Shown here in pieces: positions 32,101 through 39,321 of a stretch of DNA of 47,186 bases. The stretch is from Azophilus sp964348115 (GTDB lineage: Bacteria > Pseudomonadota > Gammaproteobacteria > Pseudomonadales > Azotimanducaceae), in NCBI GenBank assembly GCA_964348115.1, contig CAYGBY010000007.1:1-47186 (forward strand), written 5' to 3'. Position numbers and translations under genes: made by a program. The stretch's first letter is position 1. Every line of letters begins with the position of its first letter. The notes beneath the pieces were generated by a model. It had not been told where the DNA came from, did not search any database, and worked only from the letters and a program-made list of their open reading frames with translations.

Positions 32101-34763
32101 GCATCGCCATCCGCAGCCTCGAACTCGATCTGATGCAGTTCCAGATCCAGGTCCGCGGTGCGCAGCACACCGGACGGGTCGTCGAACTGCAATGCCTCGG
32201 CGCTGCGGGGCGACACGGGCGGCACGTCGATATCCGCGACCGCTCCACGGACATTGAACACCCCCTCCTCAAAGTCGGCGGGGGCATCGGCTGGGAATGG
32301 GGCGGCGCTGACTGGACTCTGCTCCACCGGCACCACGCGCTGCGGGCTGGGAAAGGCCGCCACCGGCGGCGCATTCGCTATGCTGGACGCCCGCTCGAGG
32401 CGGTTCGCCACCACCTTGGCGATGTCGTCATCGAGTTGCCGGATGGCGCGGTCCACCTGGAACCCCGGGTCGACCTCGCCGCGGCGGAATAAGTCGTCGC
32501 GCAACTGCAGGAGCTTGTGGCGGGCCGCCACCGCATCGAGTTGATTCGCTTCGGGCTCGAGGCCGTGGGCGACCAGAATTTCGTTCATGCGCTGGTTGAT
32601 CAACTCCGTGATCTCATCCTGGGACCCGGCCAGGGACTCCAACGCCGGCTGGTGCGCCTGGTTGGCCGCATACAGTTCCTGCGCCCGCGCCAGTTCGTTG
32701 AGGGAGTCGAGAAAGCCGCCGGTTTGCGACGGCGCCAGGTTGCCAGCCGCATTGAGCACCGTGTCGGCGCGCCAGAAGTCAGGGTTGTTGAACACTGCCA
32801 GCATGTTGGCATTGACATTGTCCAGGGCCGCCAGGGCGTTCTGGGAACTAACATTCAAGTCGCCGCCAGCGTTCAAGACCTGATAGCGGATCTCACCTAG
32901 ATAGGGAAAGGGGTCCAGACCCTTGGCGGCCAGTTCCTGCATGCGGCCGTAGTAGCCTGCTTCGGTGAGGGCCACGTTGCGCGCCAGCGTGTCCGCTTCC
33001 AGGTCGTCCAGGCCGGTGGGAGTGGACGCACGCATGATGGCGTCCTCCTGCAGTGCTTTGAGCTGGTCCACAACCGTCTGCTGATCCAGATGGCTGGGCA
33101 ACGGCAACCCTTCCCAGGCGTGTAGCTGCTCGGCTTCGCCAAGGGCTTCGTGGATCTCCCGGCGGGCGAAGGCGTCAAATGAATCCAGGGTCGATTGCAG
33201 CCGATCGGCCTTGGCCGTGTCCCCGGACTCGCGGGCCATGCGGATGACCTCCTCGATGCCATTGCGGGTGCGCACGGTGGTGTCGGTGCCGCGTGCGGCA
33301 TCGTCCCATTGCGCTATTTCATCCGCCGACACACCCAGATCGTCGGCGTAGGGCAAGAGTATTTGGCGCGCCACGTCCACTAGGTCTTCGCGGGTGCTCT
33401 GCAGCACGGTAAGCCCGCGCAGATGCAGGCCGCCTTCGCTGGCACCGGTTCTCGCCGTGGACCACTGGTAGTTGTGGTCGGCGGTTTCCCGGCCGTGGAG
33501 GAGACGCGCCCACATGTCCTCGAAGGTTTCGCCGTCCGGAAGCGGCCGCCGCACGTAGGGCGGCTGGGGGTCGGGCGGCGTCCTCCGCGCCGACGGCGGC
33601 AGATCATCGGCGGTGATCTGCGGCCCCAGCCAACGCATCCAATCGGCGTCGTCACCGCCCCTATTAAATTCGGAGCCGTCGGAAAGCTGCCAGCGGATGC
33701 GGCCGTCTGCCCCCTGCACCACGATCAGCCGTCTATCGTCGACGACCTGCGCGACCTCATCGGCCTGGGCGACCTCATCGACCTGCGCGACCTCATCGAC
33801 TTGCCCAACGCCAATGTTAGCCAAATCCTCCAAGCGGCGCGCCGCCTGGGCGGCGTCGTCGGTCACGGTACCGCTATCCGCCGCCCGCGCCAGGGTCTGC
33901 ACATCCTCCAGCGTAGCGGCCACATCCAGCCGCCTCAGGTTCTCCACTTCGGCGATCGCCTCCCCGGCCCGCACTGCGTCCGGCAGGTTCGCGGCCCGAA
34001 TCATGCTTCCCGGCGAACTCGGGGCGGCAAGCAGGGCAGAGGCCAGGCCAGCCCCAGCCGGCGGCGCCGGCGACGTGGTCGCACTGCCGCCCCCGCCACC
34101 CCCGCCGCCGGGCGCGAGGTTGCGTACGCCCATCTGCACCCGAAGCATAGGAAGAAAACCGGTCGCCGTGGTGGCGTGGAGGTTGCCACTCAGCACCACC
34201 GCGCCGCACTTGTGGGAACCGCCACCGTACTCCCGCTCCATGGCGACACCGTACAGCTCCACCAAGGCACCGTCGGCGGCAGAGGTGCCGACCTTCTCCT
34301 CTTGGCCAGTCAGGCCGCTCAACCACAGATCCACGGGCGCCGTCATGCGGGTGCCCACGCCGAGCAGGAGGGCATCGCTCATACCGGCCGCCAGGAATTC
34401 CGCGCCAACGTGGGTTTCCGACAAGGCACCGCCGACCAGGGCGGTATCTCCGTGCCCCTCCAAGGTCATCTTGCCCTGCACGGTGCGCTCCACCCGGCGC
34501 GCCGAAGTCAAGCGCGAGCCGCCGACCGATTCGGAAAGATCGCCGCCGACGCGCACGGTCTCCTTTCCCGCCACGGAGTCGTTCGCGGAACCGTCCGCCG
34601 CCTTGCCGATTTCCGTACGGTCGGTTAGGCCGCGCCGCAATTCCTTGGCTATCGAAACCAGCCGGAGCACCTCGGCCCGGGTTTCCAGTGCGTAGCGCTC
34701 TCGGGCGGCCATTTCGGTGCCGGGGACGGCCGCTGCATTGGTCTGAGTTGCCGCGCTTGACAT
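29175..34763 (-). CDS. Very large T6SS candidate effector with needle-like N-terminus and tyrosine/proline motifs
   Basis: 1862 residues from the ATG at 34,763, chosen because GAGGAG precedes it by 7-8 nt; a GTG six codons upstream lacks such a site. Residues about 60-210 contain needle-type repeats (VRVGGDLSESVGG and the like), related to the two small proteins encoded divergently. A poly-glycine linker (about 216-225) follows. The rest is mainly helical and shows no known toxin fold. It carries DEVAQ repeats (about 320-341), EPLYADL (Y930), DEAGYQRL (Y949), a run of nine prolines (about 988-997), DEAGYDQV (Y1334), three PPAKPPRR copies (1351, 1375, 1399), GGYGTI (Y1450) and ESGYARI (Y1518). 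A helical module appears twice (about 1014-1125 and 1754-1862). EPLYA and PxxPxR recall bacterial effectors that are tyrosine-phosphorylated in animal cells. Function is inferred only. Confidence 0.7.
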   Translation of the reverse strand: MSSAATQTNAAAVPGTEMAARERYALETRAEVLRLVSIAKELRRGLTDRTEIGKAADGSANDSVAGKETVRVGGDLSESVGGSRLTSARRVERTVQGKMTLEGHGDTALVGGALSETHVGAEFLAAGMSDALLLGVGTRMTAPVDLWLSGLTGQEEKVGTSAADGALVELYGVAMEREYGGGSHKCGAVVLSGNLHATTATGFLPMLRVQMGVRNLAPGGGGGGGGSATTSPAPPAGAGLASALLAAPSSPGSMIRAANLPDAVRAGEAIAEVENLRRLDVAATLEDVQTLARAADSGTVTDDAAQAARRLEDLANIGVGQVDEVAQVDEVAQADEVAQVVDDRRLIVVQGADGRIRWQLSDGSEFNRGGDDADWMRWLGPQITADDLPPSARRTPPDPQPPYVRRPLPDGETFEDMWARLLHGRETADHNYQWSTARTGASEGGLHLRGLTVLQSTREDLVDVARQILLPYADDLGVSADEIAQWDDAARGTDTTVRTRNGIEEVIRMARESGDTAKADRLQSTLDSFDAFARREIHEALGEAEQLHAWEGLPLPSHLDQQTVVDQLKALQEDAIMRASTPTGLDDLEADTLARNVALTEAGYYGRMQELAAKGLDPFPYLGEIRYQVLNAGGDLNVSSQNALAALDNVNANMLAVFNNPDFWRADTVLNAAGNLAPSQTGGFLDSLNELARAQELYAANQAHQPALESLAGSQDEITELINQRMNEILVAHGLEPEANQLDAVAARHKLLQLRDDLFRRGEVDPGFQVDRAIRQLDDDIAKVVANRLERASSIANAPPVAAFPSPQRVVPVEQSPVSAAPFPADAPADFEEGVFNVRGAVADIDVPPVSPRSAEALQFDDPSGVLRTADLDLELHQIEFEAADGDAARVGGGGLDSGDSGAAGPAAQGSDVPTAAGRGASNIGNEPLYADLDEFRKPALDDLDEAGYQRLPDWNPPAEGGRGNPTPGVDDGGASWRNQPLDKPAAPAPPPPPPPPPTPAAERQFDAELALLNNKLPADVDTADLATDWARRAQHYQNALQSWGGDLARHGLVTTPTDSQVDEARRLAQAVRYAAESLEAGRDPRQGLMTLSDAYHSMDFGGEAGVIDNMIKEIDMLVADSLGYRAHPDWLAGVQDLENARNSGDPAAIADANGRLDILHDRFNPPPDEIYASYVAERPGRQALPSDPNRNIVDPDVIIVQPSAPPEDGVYKIRISPELQEQVDAGEVIIEVRDFSGLPMEPGTYVLEVDESLRFSPAQVPVEADDFRAGLGAKHASEREQVVSGWLNEILASNRERTVLEWREQRGHLGSTSDLNKVLDGRPRLPTPDEAGYDQVFGLYPRPVDAADTPPAKPPRRGGGATGGSGAGAAANTPPAKPPRRGGGATGGSGAGAAANTPPAKPPRRRGGTEPVLIDDGVGNYYGATAGQPGRSIAANDAGVPTGELPGGYGTIEVLDPEAQPYLEPVSLRTEDVQEASRGDVLFSRPPANGGSATPQALEDGDDARLILAAIEEESGYARIDGPELTAASADPPPAVAEGVRRDDFWDAFTAVGERRDIGDEGWVLLSDLWARAKGGSEAVLSDEERHLVTLLKDSRQAPLGAADARLLDEAFQSWFDNVLGHVVGAPEDVEDLRPLADAPPAQAPVHNPVPQLPANFDVDAALRRLDQEIALQTDEINELRRTDPDAAALPRLQAELDARMLARDEIKAGRDPRPALEARAAELSQLHGADDPRALAYSDTAAYFAGSGAFRNRPVRPADLDTSELRATWEARTNNFARVNDSLRPRTEAAIERAEALSEVEGYMRQAIAIIASGGDPRSELLRHAADLEARVFLDGENGAGEASMLRTMAKEYTLLLEGA
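30545..30735 (-). repeat. 72-bp tandem repeats encoding PPAKPPRR units
   Basis: Inside the effector gene a 72-bp (24-residue) unit recurs with near-identical DNA at 72-bp spacing (CCTAGGTGGC, CCTGGGTGGC and CCTAGGCGGC at 30,549, 30,621 and 30,693). There are two full copies and one partial. Each encodes NTPPAKPPRRGGG followed by a Gly/Ser/Ala spacer. Each copy has a PxxPxR core. Confidence 0.85.
33741..33800 (-). repeat. 18-bp coding repeats (DEVAQV)
   Basis: About three tandem 18-bp units, each reading GACCTGCGCGACCTCATC or a close variant on the plus strand, encode VDEVAQ / ADEVAQ in the effector at about residues 322-341. Such perfect short repeats can vary in number by slippage. Confidence 0.7.
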
Positions 34764-34902
34764 CGCCAGACTCCTCAACACCTGGACAACTAAGGATACT
34801 AGGGCCTAAAGCCCAGCGCGACAACAACGCCGGACCCTGGCCCGCCTGCTATGACAACATAAGGGGTGGCGGCAAAATATACACCTATTGAAGAGCAATA
34901 AC

Positions 34903-34930
34903 AATATCAATTACCAACAAATAGTATCAA
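34903..34930 (-). promoter_or_regulatory. 28-bp TTGATA element upstream of the effector
   Basis: Minus-strand TTGATA, 16 bp, then GATATT, lying 139 nt before the effector ATG. It matches the hcp2 element at 21 of 28 positions (identical TTGATACTA start and AATTGATA near the end). It is either a sigma-70 type promoter or a binding site for a common regulator. Confidence 0.45.
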
Positions 34931-35124
34931 TAAGTTCAAAAATAATTCGATTTTCACTCCTATGTATGTTATCAAGGCATTTCCTGTGAGGTGTTACGGC
35001 ATTCTCCGGTAAAGTTCGGAAATCGGCACAGGGGGGAGCTAGGCTAGGGCAGTGTACCAGTTTGCATCTGTGGATCGAGCAAGGGCACGGCATACAGGTG
35101 ATGCGGCAGGCAGGCCGTTATGGC

Positions 35125-35151
35125 TCATAGTAGGAACTTGTTGAATTTCAT
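35125..35151 (-). other. Eight-codon open frame with perfect Shine-Dalgarno
   Basis: On the minus strand AGGAGGTGATTC directly precedes ATG, and the frame encodes MKFNKFLL before a TGA. The ribosome site is the best in the window. It lies about 360 nt upstream of the effector start and might be a leader peptide, or a chance remnant of a lost gene. Confidence 0.25.
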
Positions 35152-35352
35152 GAATCACCTCCTAGTAAAAAAGAAATGGTGCCGCCCGATTAAAGAAGGG
35201 GGTGCTTTCCTGGCCTTGTCGGTCAGGAAGTGGGGGGTGCGCGGCAGAGGCGGGATTCGAATGGACGCGAGACGACGGGATGCAAACTGATACACTGCCT
35301 AAGCTAGCGTCCAGTTTCTGGGGGCCACTGAAGTCAAGGGAGACGCGCAGCA

Positions 35353-35994
35353 ATGGCTGACGGCAACGGCAACCAATCAGGGAACGGCGACGAGGGAGTC
35401 GACGCCACCCGCCTGTTTCGGACCGAGGCGGTGGTCTCTGATGTCGATCTTCGCATCGATGTCGCTGGCCGCATCGAGCGCACCATCAACGCCGACGAAG
35501 ATGTCGAACTGCAAGAGATGTCCACCCACACCCGCGGCGGCTTGGCGATGTTGCGCGGCAGCCGTGACGTGCAGGTGGCGGGGGATATCACCCGCCACAC
35601 GGACAGCGACGAAACGCTCGCCGTCACCAACGGCAGCATCGAGGAGCGGGTTCTTGGCGGCGTGGAGTACCATACCAGCGTTGAAGGCGAGGCGATTGTG
35701 GGCGGTGCCTATGCGGGCACGGTGACGGGCCCCTTCCTGCGGGTCGCCGCTTGGTCGGACTTTCTGTGTTGGGGGGGCTGGATCGAAGCCGACGTCTCGC
35801 GCACCGAAATCTCCAGCATGATGATTCGCGCCCTAAACTTCTACAGCCATGCGGCAGGGGCGCGGGTCACCATGGCCTACAACCTAGTGGACGACTTCGT
35901 GCTGCGTTTCGAGAGCTGGGGCGTTCTGGTGGACAATACAACCACCGCGGTCAATCTCGGCGCCCCAGGTGCCGGGGTGGAGTTGGAGGCGTAA
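35353..35994 (+). CDS. Needle-type spike protein 1
   Basis: A 213-residue protein of beta-repeat character. Residues about 25-110 run as short strands broken by G/D turns (LRIDVAGRIERTINADEDV, RDVQVAGDITRHTDSDE, SIEERVLGGVEYHTSVEGE). This is like the C-terminal beta-helix of VgrG but encoded as its own gene. The second half includes a WSDFLCWGGWIEADVSRTE segment and HAAGARVTMAYNLVDDF. It resembles the N-terminal region of the large effector. It is first in a plus-strand set with the next spike protein (12 nt) and the PAAR-like gene. Likely part of the T6SS spike; no catalytic residues seen. Confidence 0.6.
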   Translation: MADGNGNQSGNGDEGVDATRLFRTEAVVSDVDLRIDVAGRIERTINADEDVELQEMSTHTRGGLAMLRGSRDVQVAGDITRHTDSDETLAVTNGSIEERVLGGVEYHTSVEGEAIVGGAYAGTVTGPFLRVAAWSDFLCWGGWIEADVSRTEISSMMIRALNFYSHAAGARVTMAYNLVDDFVLRFESWGVLVDNTTTAVNLGAPGAGVELEA

Positions 35995-36006
35995 CAGGAT
36001 AGGGCC

Positions 36007-36897
36007 ATGAGTGCGGATGACGCGGAACGCGCCACCTGGCGGACTGGGGACGCGACCACTTTGGACGCCCTGTTGGCGATGGCGGACTGCAGCGGTGAAG
36101 AGCTGCGGGAAAAGGGGGTGCCCTGGTACCCCCATCACGGCCTGGATATCACCGGCTGGGGCGGTCTGCACAGCCATGACGCCCACCGCGTCACCATTGC
36201 GCCCGGCGGCTACCAAAGCTCTGTTTTCGGCACCCGCCGCGTCGTTGTGGAAGACGGGCTCTCCCTCGAGGTCGATGGCGACCTGAACGAGAGCATCGGC
36301 GGCGATGGCGGCGATGGCAGCGACACCCTAACGGTGGAAGGCAACGCCGATGTGGCCTTTCACCACAAGACCACCTTGATGAACAACGGCACCGTCAACC
36401 GGCTGTGGCGGGGGGGCATTGTCCGTTACGTCGGCATGGAGGGCGTCATTTGCGCCGGCATCTACACCCAGTTCCTGATCGGCGGCTCGGCAACCATGTC
36501 GGCAGTGAATTCGGGCGATGTCTATGGCGGCTGCGCCCGCTTTTCCGGTGCCAGGGTGTACATCGCTGGAATTAACTATCGCTCCGTGGAGAATGTGAGT
36601 TGGGCGTCGGCAGCCTATATCCGCAACACCTTCGTCACCATCGAACCCGTTATCGGCTCCCCTGCCGCCAGAACGGAGCGCTACGGCATGCTGCGCATGG
36701 CCGCTCGGCTGGCGATGCTGACCTGTCCGTTCCTGGAGATCGGCGCCGGCTTGGTCATGCTGCCGGTCGGCATTGCCTTGGCCATCGCCGCGTTGGCGCG
36801 CGGTACACCGGCGAAACCACCGTCGGGGAATCCGCGGCTGCGCCAACGCAACGTCCTCATGGAGTTCCGGACGCGCGGTTCGGAGATGCTGATTTGA
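36007..36897 (+). CDS. Needle-type spike protein 2 with hydrophobic C-terminus
   Basis: A 296-residue relative of the preceding protein: needle-like repeats around residues 75-150 (EDGLSLEVDGDLNESIGG, LTVEGNADVAFHHKTTLMNN), then GGSATMSAVNSGDVYGGCARF and a conserved-looking SGARVYIAGINYR. Unlike its neighbour it ends with a hydrophobic stretch (about residues 232-265, LEIGAGLVMLPVGIALAIAA) long enough for a membrane helix or for burial by a chaperone. A basic tail follows. It could be a spike-coupled effector with a membrane-inserting region. The start ATG is 12 nt after the previous stop. Confidence 0.55.
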   Translation: MSADDAERATWRTGDATTLDALLAMADCSGEELREKGVPWYPHHGLDITGWGGLHSHDAHRVTIAPGGYQSSVFGTRRVVVEDGLSLEVDGDLNESIGGDGGDGSDTLTVEGNADVAFHHKTTLMNNGTVNRLWRGGIVRYVGMEGVICAGIYTQFLIGGSATMSAVNSGDVYGGCARFSGARVYIAGINYRSVENVSWASAAYIRNTFVTIEPVIGSPAARTERYGMLRMAARLAMLTCPFLEIGAGLVMLPVGIALAIAALARGTPAKPPSGNPRLRQRNVLMEFRTRGSEMLI

Positions 36898-36925
36898 ACA
36901 ACCGCCGCAAAGCAGGGAAACGCCC

Positions 36926-37312
36926 ATGATGCCAATGACCATGGGGGCGGGCATGTCCATGGCGGTACCCGATGTGTGCAAGACGCCGCCCTTTGCCATT
37001 CCCGCGCCCTTTCCGAACATCGGCAACAACGCCCTGGCCGTGCCTGGCTACTTCACCATCATGATCAACGGCATGCCGGAACTGAACATGCTGTCCATGT
37101 ACGCCCTGACCAGCGGTGACGAGGGCGGTGCCCTGGGCGGCGTCGCCAGCCAGATCATTGTCGGGCCGGGCCGGCCGGTGATGGGTTCCACCGCCTATTT
37201 CGTGGGCGGCGCACCCTCCTGGCGGATGCTGGACCCGACCATTCAGAACCTCGCCAACGCACCGGGCGTCACCCTCGCGCCCAGCCAGACGGTCAAGCTG
37301 GTCATGCGCTGA
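36926..37312 (+). CDS. PAAR-like tip protein (DUF4150)
   Basis: A 128-residue protein matching DUF4150/PAAR-like domains. It has PDVCKTPPFAIPAPFPNIG near residue 15, then the characteristic TSGDEGGALGGVASQIIVGP turn-rich centre and a short C-terminal strand region. DUF4150 proteins cap or sharpen VgrG-type spikes and often carry effectors. No toxin extension is present here. It follows the two needle-type genes on the same strand and is the natural tip of this spike. Confidence 0.85.
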   Translation: MMPMTMGAGMSMAVPDVCKTPPFAIPAPFPNIGNNALAVPGYFTIMINGMPELNMLSMYALTSGDEGGALGGVASQIIVGPGRPVMGSTAYFVGGAPSWRMLDPTIQNLANAPGVTLAPSQTVKLVMR

Positions 37313-37361
37313 GGCTGGCCTTGCGCTGAGGGCGGATGCCCGCCCGCCGGACAAACCCGGA

Positions 37362-37973
37362 TCAATCGAACATGAACGTGCGGGCCCGCAGCCGGGCTTC
37401 GCGGGCCGTGTTCGATATCCAGGTGCCGGCGCGCTGCAGCAGGGTGCCGTGCACCTGCTCGTCGGCGGTGGTCACGCGGCGGATATCCGTGCCGATCTGG
37501 CTGACCCGTACGCGGCTGGTTGCGGTGCGGGTGTCTTCAACTGAATGATGGTTGCGGGTGCTGGTGAGGAAGTCCTCCGCGGCGATATGGACGGCGCGGG
37601 CGGAAAGGGCGATGCGCGGTGCCTGCACCGCGACGGGGCCGGGCACCGCCAACACCGCGGCGTTCTTCTCATCGCTGCGCTCCAGCACTGCCAGCACCCA
37701 ATGACGGCCGCCTGCGCCGCGCCAAACCAAGACCCGGTCGCCCGCCATTGGACGCAGCAGGCAGGAAGCACTTTGCCGTACGCTGCGCCCATCGGCCAGC
37801 AGGCCGGCCGCTTCCGACCAAGACGCCACCACCGCCTCGCCCAAGGTGCCGGTCGGTGCCTGATCAGTGGCCGAGCGCCGCAGCAGATGCTCAACAAAGG
37901 CCGGCCGATCCGAAGTTTGCGCGGTGCCTTCGGCTGCCCCGGCCTGTTTTCGCGGCTTGCTGGTGGCCGTCAT
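37362..37973 (-). CDS. DUF3540 protein (T6SS spike-associated)
   Basis: A 203-residue DUF3540 protein. Residues about 65-115 form an OB-like strand set (SASCLLRPMAGDRVLVWRGA, WVLAVLERSD). After this, the chain runs as alternating hydrophobic/polar beta repeats (VQAPRIALSARAVHIAAEDF) ending in RLRARTFMFD, a pattern like a small needle domain. DUF3540 genes usually accompany DUF2169 and DUF4150 genes in T6SS clusters, as here. The start overlaps the stop of the STAS gene by 4 nt (ATGA). Confidence 0.8.
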   Translation of the reverse strand: MTATSKPRKQAGAAEGTAQTSDRPAFVEHLLRRSATDQAPTGTLGEAVVASWSEAAGLLADGRSVRQSASCLLRPMAGDRVLVWRGAGGRHWVLAVLERSDEKNAAVLAVPGPVAVQAPRIALSARAVHIAAEDFLTSTRNHHSVEDTRTATSRVRVSQIGTDIRRVTTADEQVHGTLLQRAGTWISNTAREARLRARTFMFD

Positions 37974-38422
37974 AAAACGGCCTCCTTGGGTATGCTCTGT
38001 TCAGGCTGGCCCAAAGCCGCAACAACCTCCCCTTCCAGAGCCTCCCCCTGCCTGGCCGGCTTGGCCTGCATGGCGGGCCTGGGCGGGGACAGGGCCGCAA
38101 CAGCCGCCCGGCGGGTGGGGTGTATGGGAATGATCTCGCTGAACCCGGTCACCTCCATGACCTTCTTGACCGAGTCGCGCAGGGAGCAAAGGCCGATCTG
38201 CACACGCCTTTTGCGCAACGCCTTGCTGGTGGCAATGATCGCCCTGAGCCCGGCGCTGCTGATGTAGGAAAGCCCGTCAAGATCCAGGATCACCGCGCCG
38301 CCGGCATTGGCGATGGCGGCACTCAGGTCCCGTCTAAAGTCGTCGGCGGTGTTGTGGTCGAGGCGGCCGGTCGCGGCGATGACCATCAATTCATTCTCGC
38401 GACTGATCGCTATTCTCGCCAT
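37970..38422 (-). CDS. STAS-domain protein (anti-sigma factor antagonist type)
   Basis: About 150 residues from the ATG at 38,422; longer reading upstream adds unnatural residues. Residues 1-105 form a STAS fold with the phosphorylatable-serine region LDGLSYISSAGLRAI (usual D-x-S-x-x-G site) and the VKKVMEVTGFSEIIPI ending. A 45-residue alanine/proline-rich tail follows. Such proteins relay signals by serine phosphorylation, usually with a kinase and an anti-sigma factor; neither is in this window. Coupling to DUF3540 suggests a regulatory or assembly role in this T6SS. Confidence 0.8.
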   Translation of the reverse strand: MARIAISRENELMVIAATGRLDHNTADDFRRDLSAAIANAGGAVILDLDGLSYISSAGLRAIIATSKALRKRRVQIGLCSLRDSVKKVMEVTGFSEIIPIHPTRRAAVAALSPPRPAMQAKPARQGEALEGEVVAALGQPEQSIPKEAVL

Positions 38423-38564
38423 GTCACCCGCGCCCCCCGATGCGCAGCGTCCCCGAGACAGGGGCATGAGGACAGAGTACGGCAGTCGGGCGTTCCGGTA
38501 AACAAAAAACTTCGTCGAGGGCGGTGGCCCCGCTACTGTCACTGCGCCAGTTCACAGCAATGAC

Positions 38565-38735
38565 ATGCTGCCCCGAATGAGCCCTCCAGCCCTTGAACAG
38601 GCAGCCGCGCTGCCTTTCGCGCCTCTCGTCCCCAACGACGAGACCATCGCGGCGATGAAGGAAGCTCGCGCGGGCAACCTGCCACAGTTCAAGGACGTCA
38701 CTAGCCTTTTTGACGACCTGCATGCGGACGATTGA
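38565..38735 (+). pseudogene. RelB/DinJ-type antitoxin remnant
   Basis: The C-terminal half of a RelB/DinJ antitoxin: LPFAPLVPNDETIAAMKEAR followed by QFKDVTSLFDDLHADD. The N-terminal ribbon-helix-helix that would bind DNA is absent; upstream in-frame sequence adds only a few unrelated residues. Its stop overlaps a YafQ-like start, as in intact modules. It probably no longer functions as a repressor. Confidence 0.5.
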
Positions 38736-38799
38736 ACGGACGGGTCGGTTCAAGCGCGACTACAGACGCGAATTCCGCGGCAGCCGGCGCAGTAGATTT
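38722..38799 (+). pseudogene. YafQ-type toxin remnant
   Basis: The N-terminus MRTIERTGRFKRDYRREFRG matches YafQ/RelE mRNA-cleaving toxins, starting 14 nt before the antitoxin stop. After about 25 codons the homology ends; catalytic histidine and arginine motifs are missing. The open frame continues to 39,219 without further similarity, so the toxin is truncated. Confidence 0.55.
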
Positions 38800-38850
38800 C
38801 CTCTGCTCGATACTGCCCACCGATGCGACGACCGGCACCGGCCGGTCAGG

Positions 38851-39126
38851 TCAGGTCAGGGCAATCAGGGTACCCAGAATGGCCACCGCGACCCCGATTG
38901 CGCCCACCGTTGCGAGCGGCAGGCGCGTCTCCCGCTTGGCAGCCTCGGTCGCATGCTCGGCCAACTGCTGCATCAGGCGGTTCCCGAGGTTGGCCAGATC
39001 GGCCTTGGTGACCAGATCGCCTCGGCCTTGGTGCACGGCGTGCGCAATGGCCTTGGCGTGCTTGAGCTCAAGCCCCGCCGCCTCAAGGTCGTCGGCTATC
39101 TGGAGTGTGTCGATGGCTTCGACCAT
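38851..39126 (-). CDS. Small coiled-coil membrane protein (DUF1640-like)
   Basis: A 91-residue protein: an N-terminal helix IDTLQIADDLEAAGLELKHA, the LVTKADLANLGNRLMQQLAE coiled-coil segment, and one C-terminal membrane helix (LPLATVGAIGVAVAILGTLI). This arrangement is like DUF1640/CCDC90 small proteins, often seen near mobile DNA. Function unknown. Confidence 0.65.
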   Translation of the reverse strand: MVEAIDTLQIADDLEAAGLELKHAKAIAHAVHQGRGDLVTKADLANLGNRLMQQLAEHATEAAKRETRLPLATVGAIGVAVAILGTLIALT

Positions 39127-39321
39127 GGCCCAATGCTACCAGATGCGCCGAGCGCTTTCTGCGCATTCGGTATTGTCCGGGATTTGCCCAAGTGCGAGAG
39201 GCTGCATGCGTGGACGTGAGCCTTGATCGGCAGGAACCTTCTGTCTCAGGTTGTTCTCATCTATGACGGCGTAGCCGCCACCGTCTCGATTGGCCTTTAG
39301 GCGGTAGCTGTCTCGCCATCA

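Larger units (their letters stand above)
34764..35352. other. Divergent intergenic region
   Basis: A 589-bp gap between the divergent effector and spike genes. The part at 34,855-35,000 is strongly AT-rich, unlike the surrounding GC-rich genes, and holds the effector promoter candidate. A tiny open frame with a perfect Shine-Dalgarno lies at 35,125-35,151. I see no real gene. The promoter of the plus-strand genes should lie near 35,250-35,330, but I cannot pick it with confidence. Confidence 0.6.

Noticed and set aside
29820..34628. Several plus-strand frames of 338-401 codons opposite the effector gene
   Set aside because: No ribosome sites or recognisable domains; all are explained by GC-rich antisense reading.
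29175..34763. Rhs/YD-repeat or classical polymorphic toxin for the large protein
   Set aside because: No YD repeats, no DPxGL-type cleavage motif and no known C-terminal toxin domain are visible.
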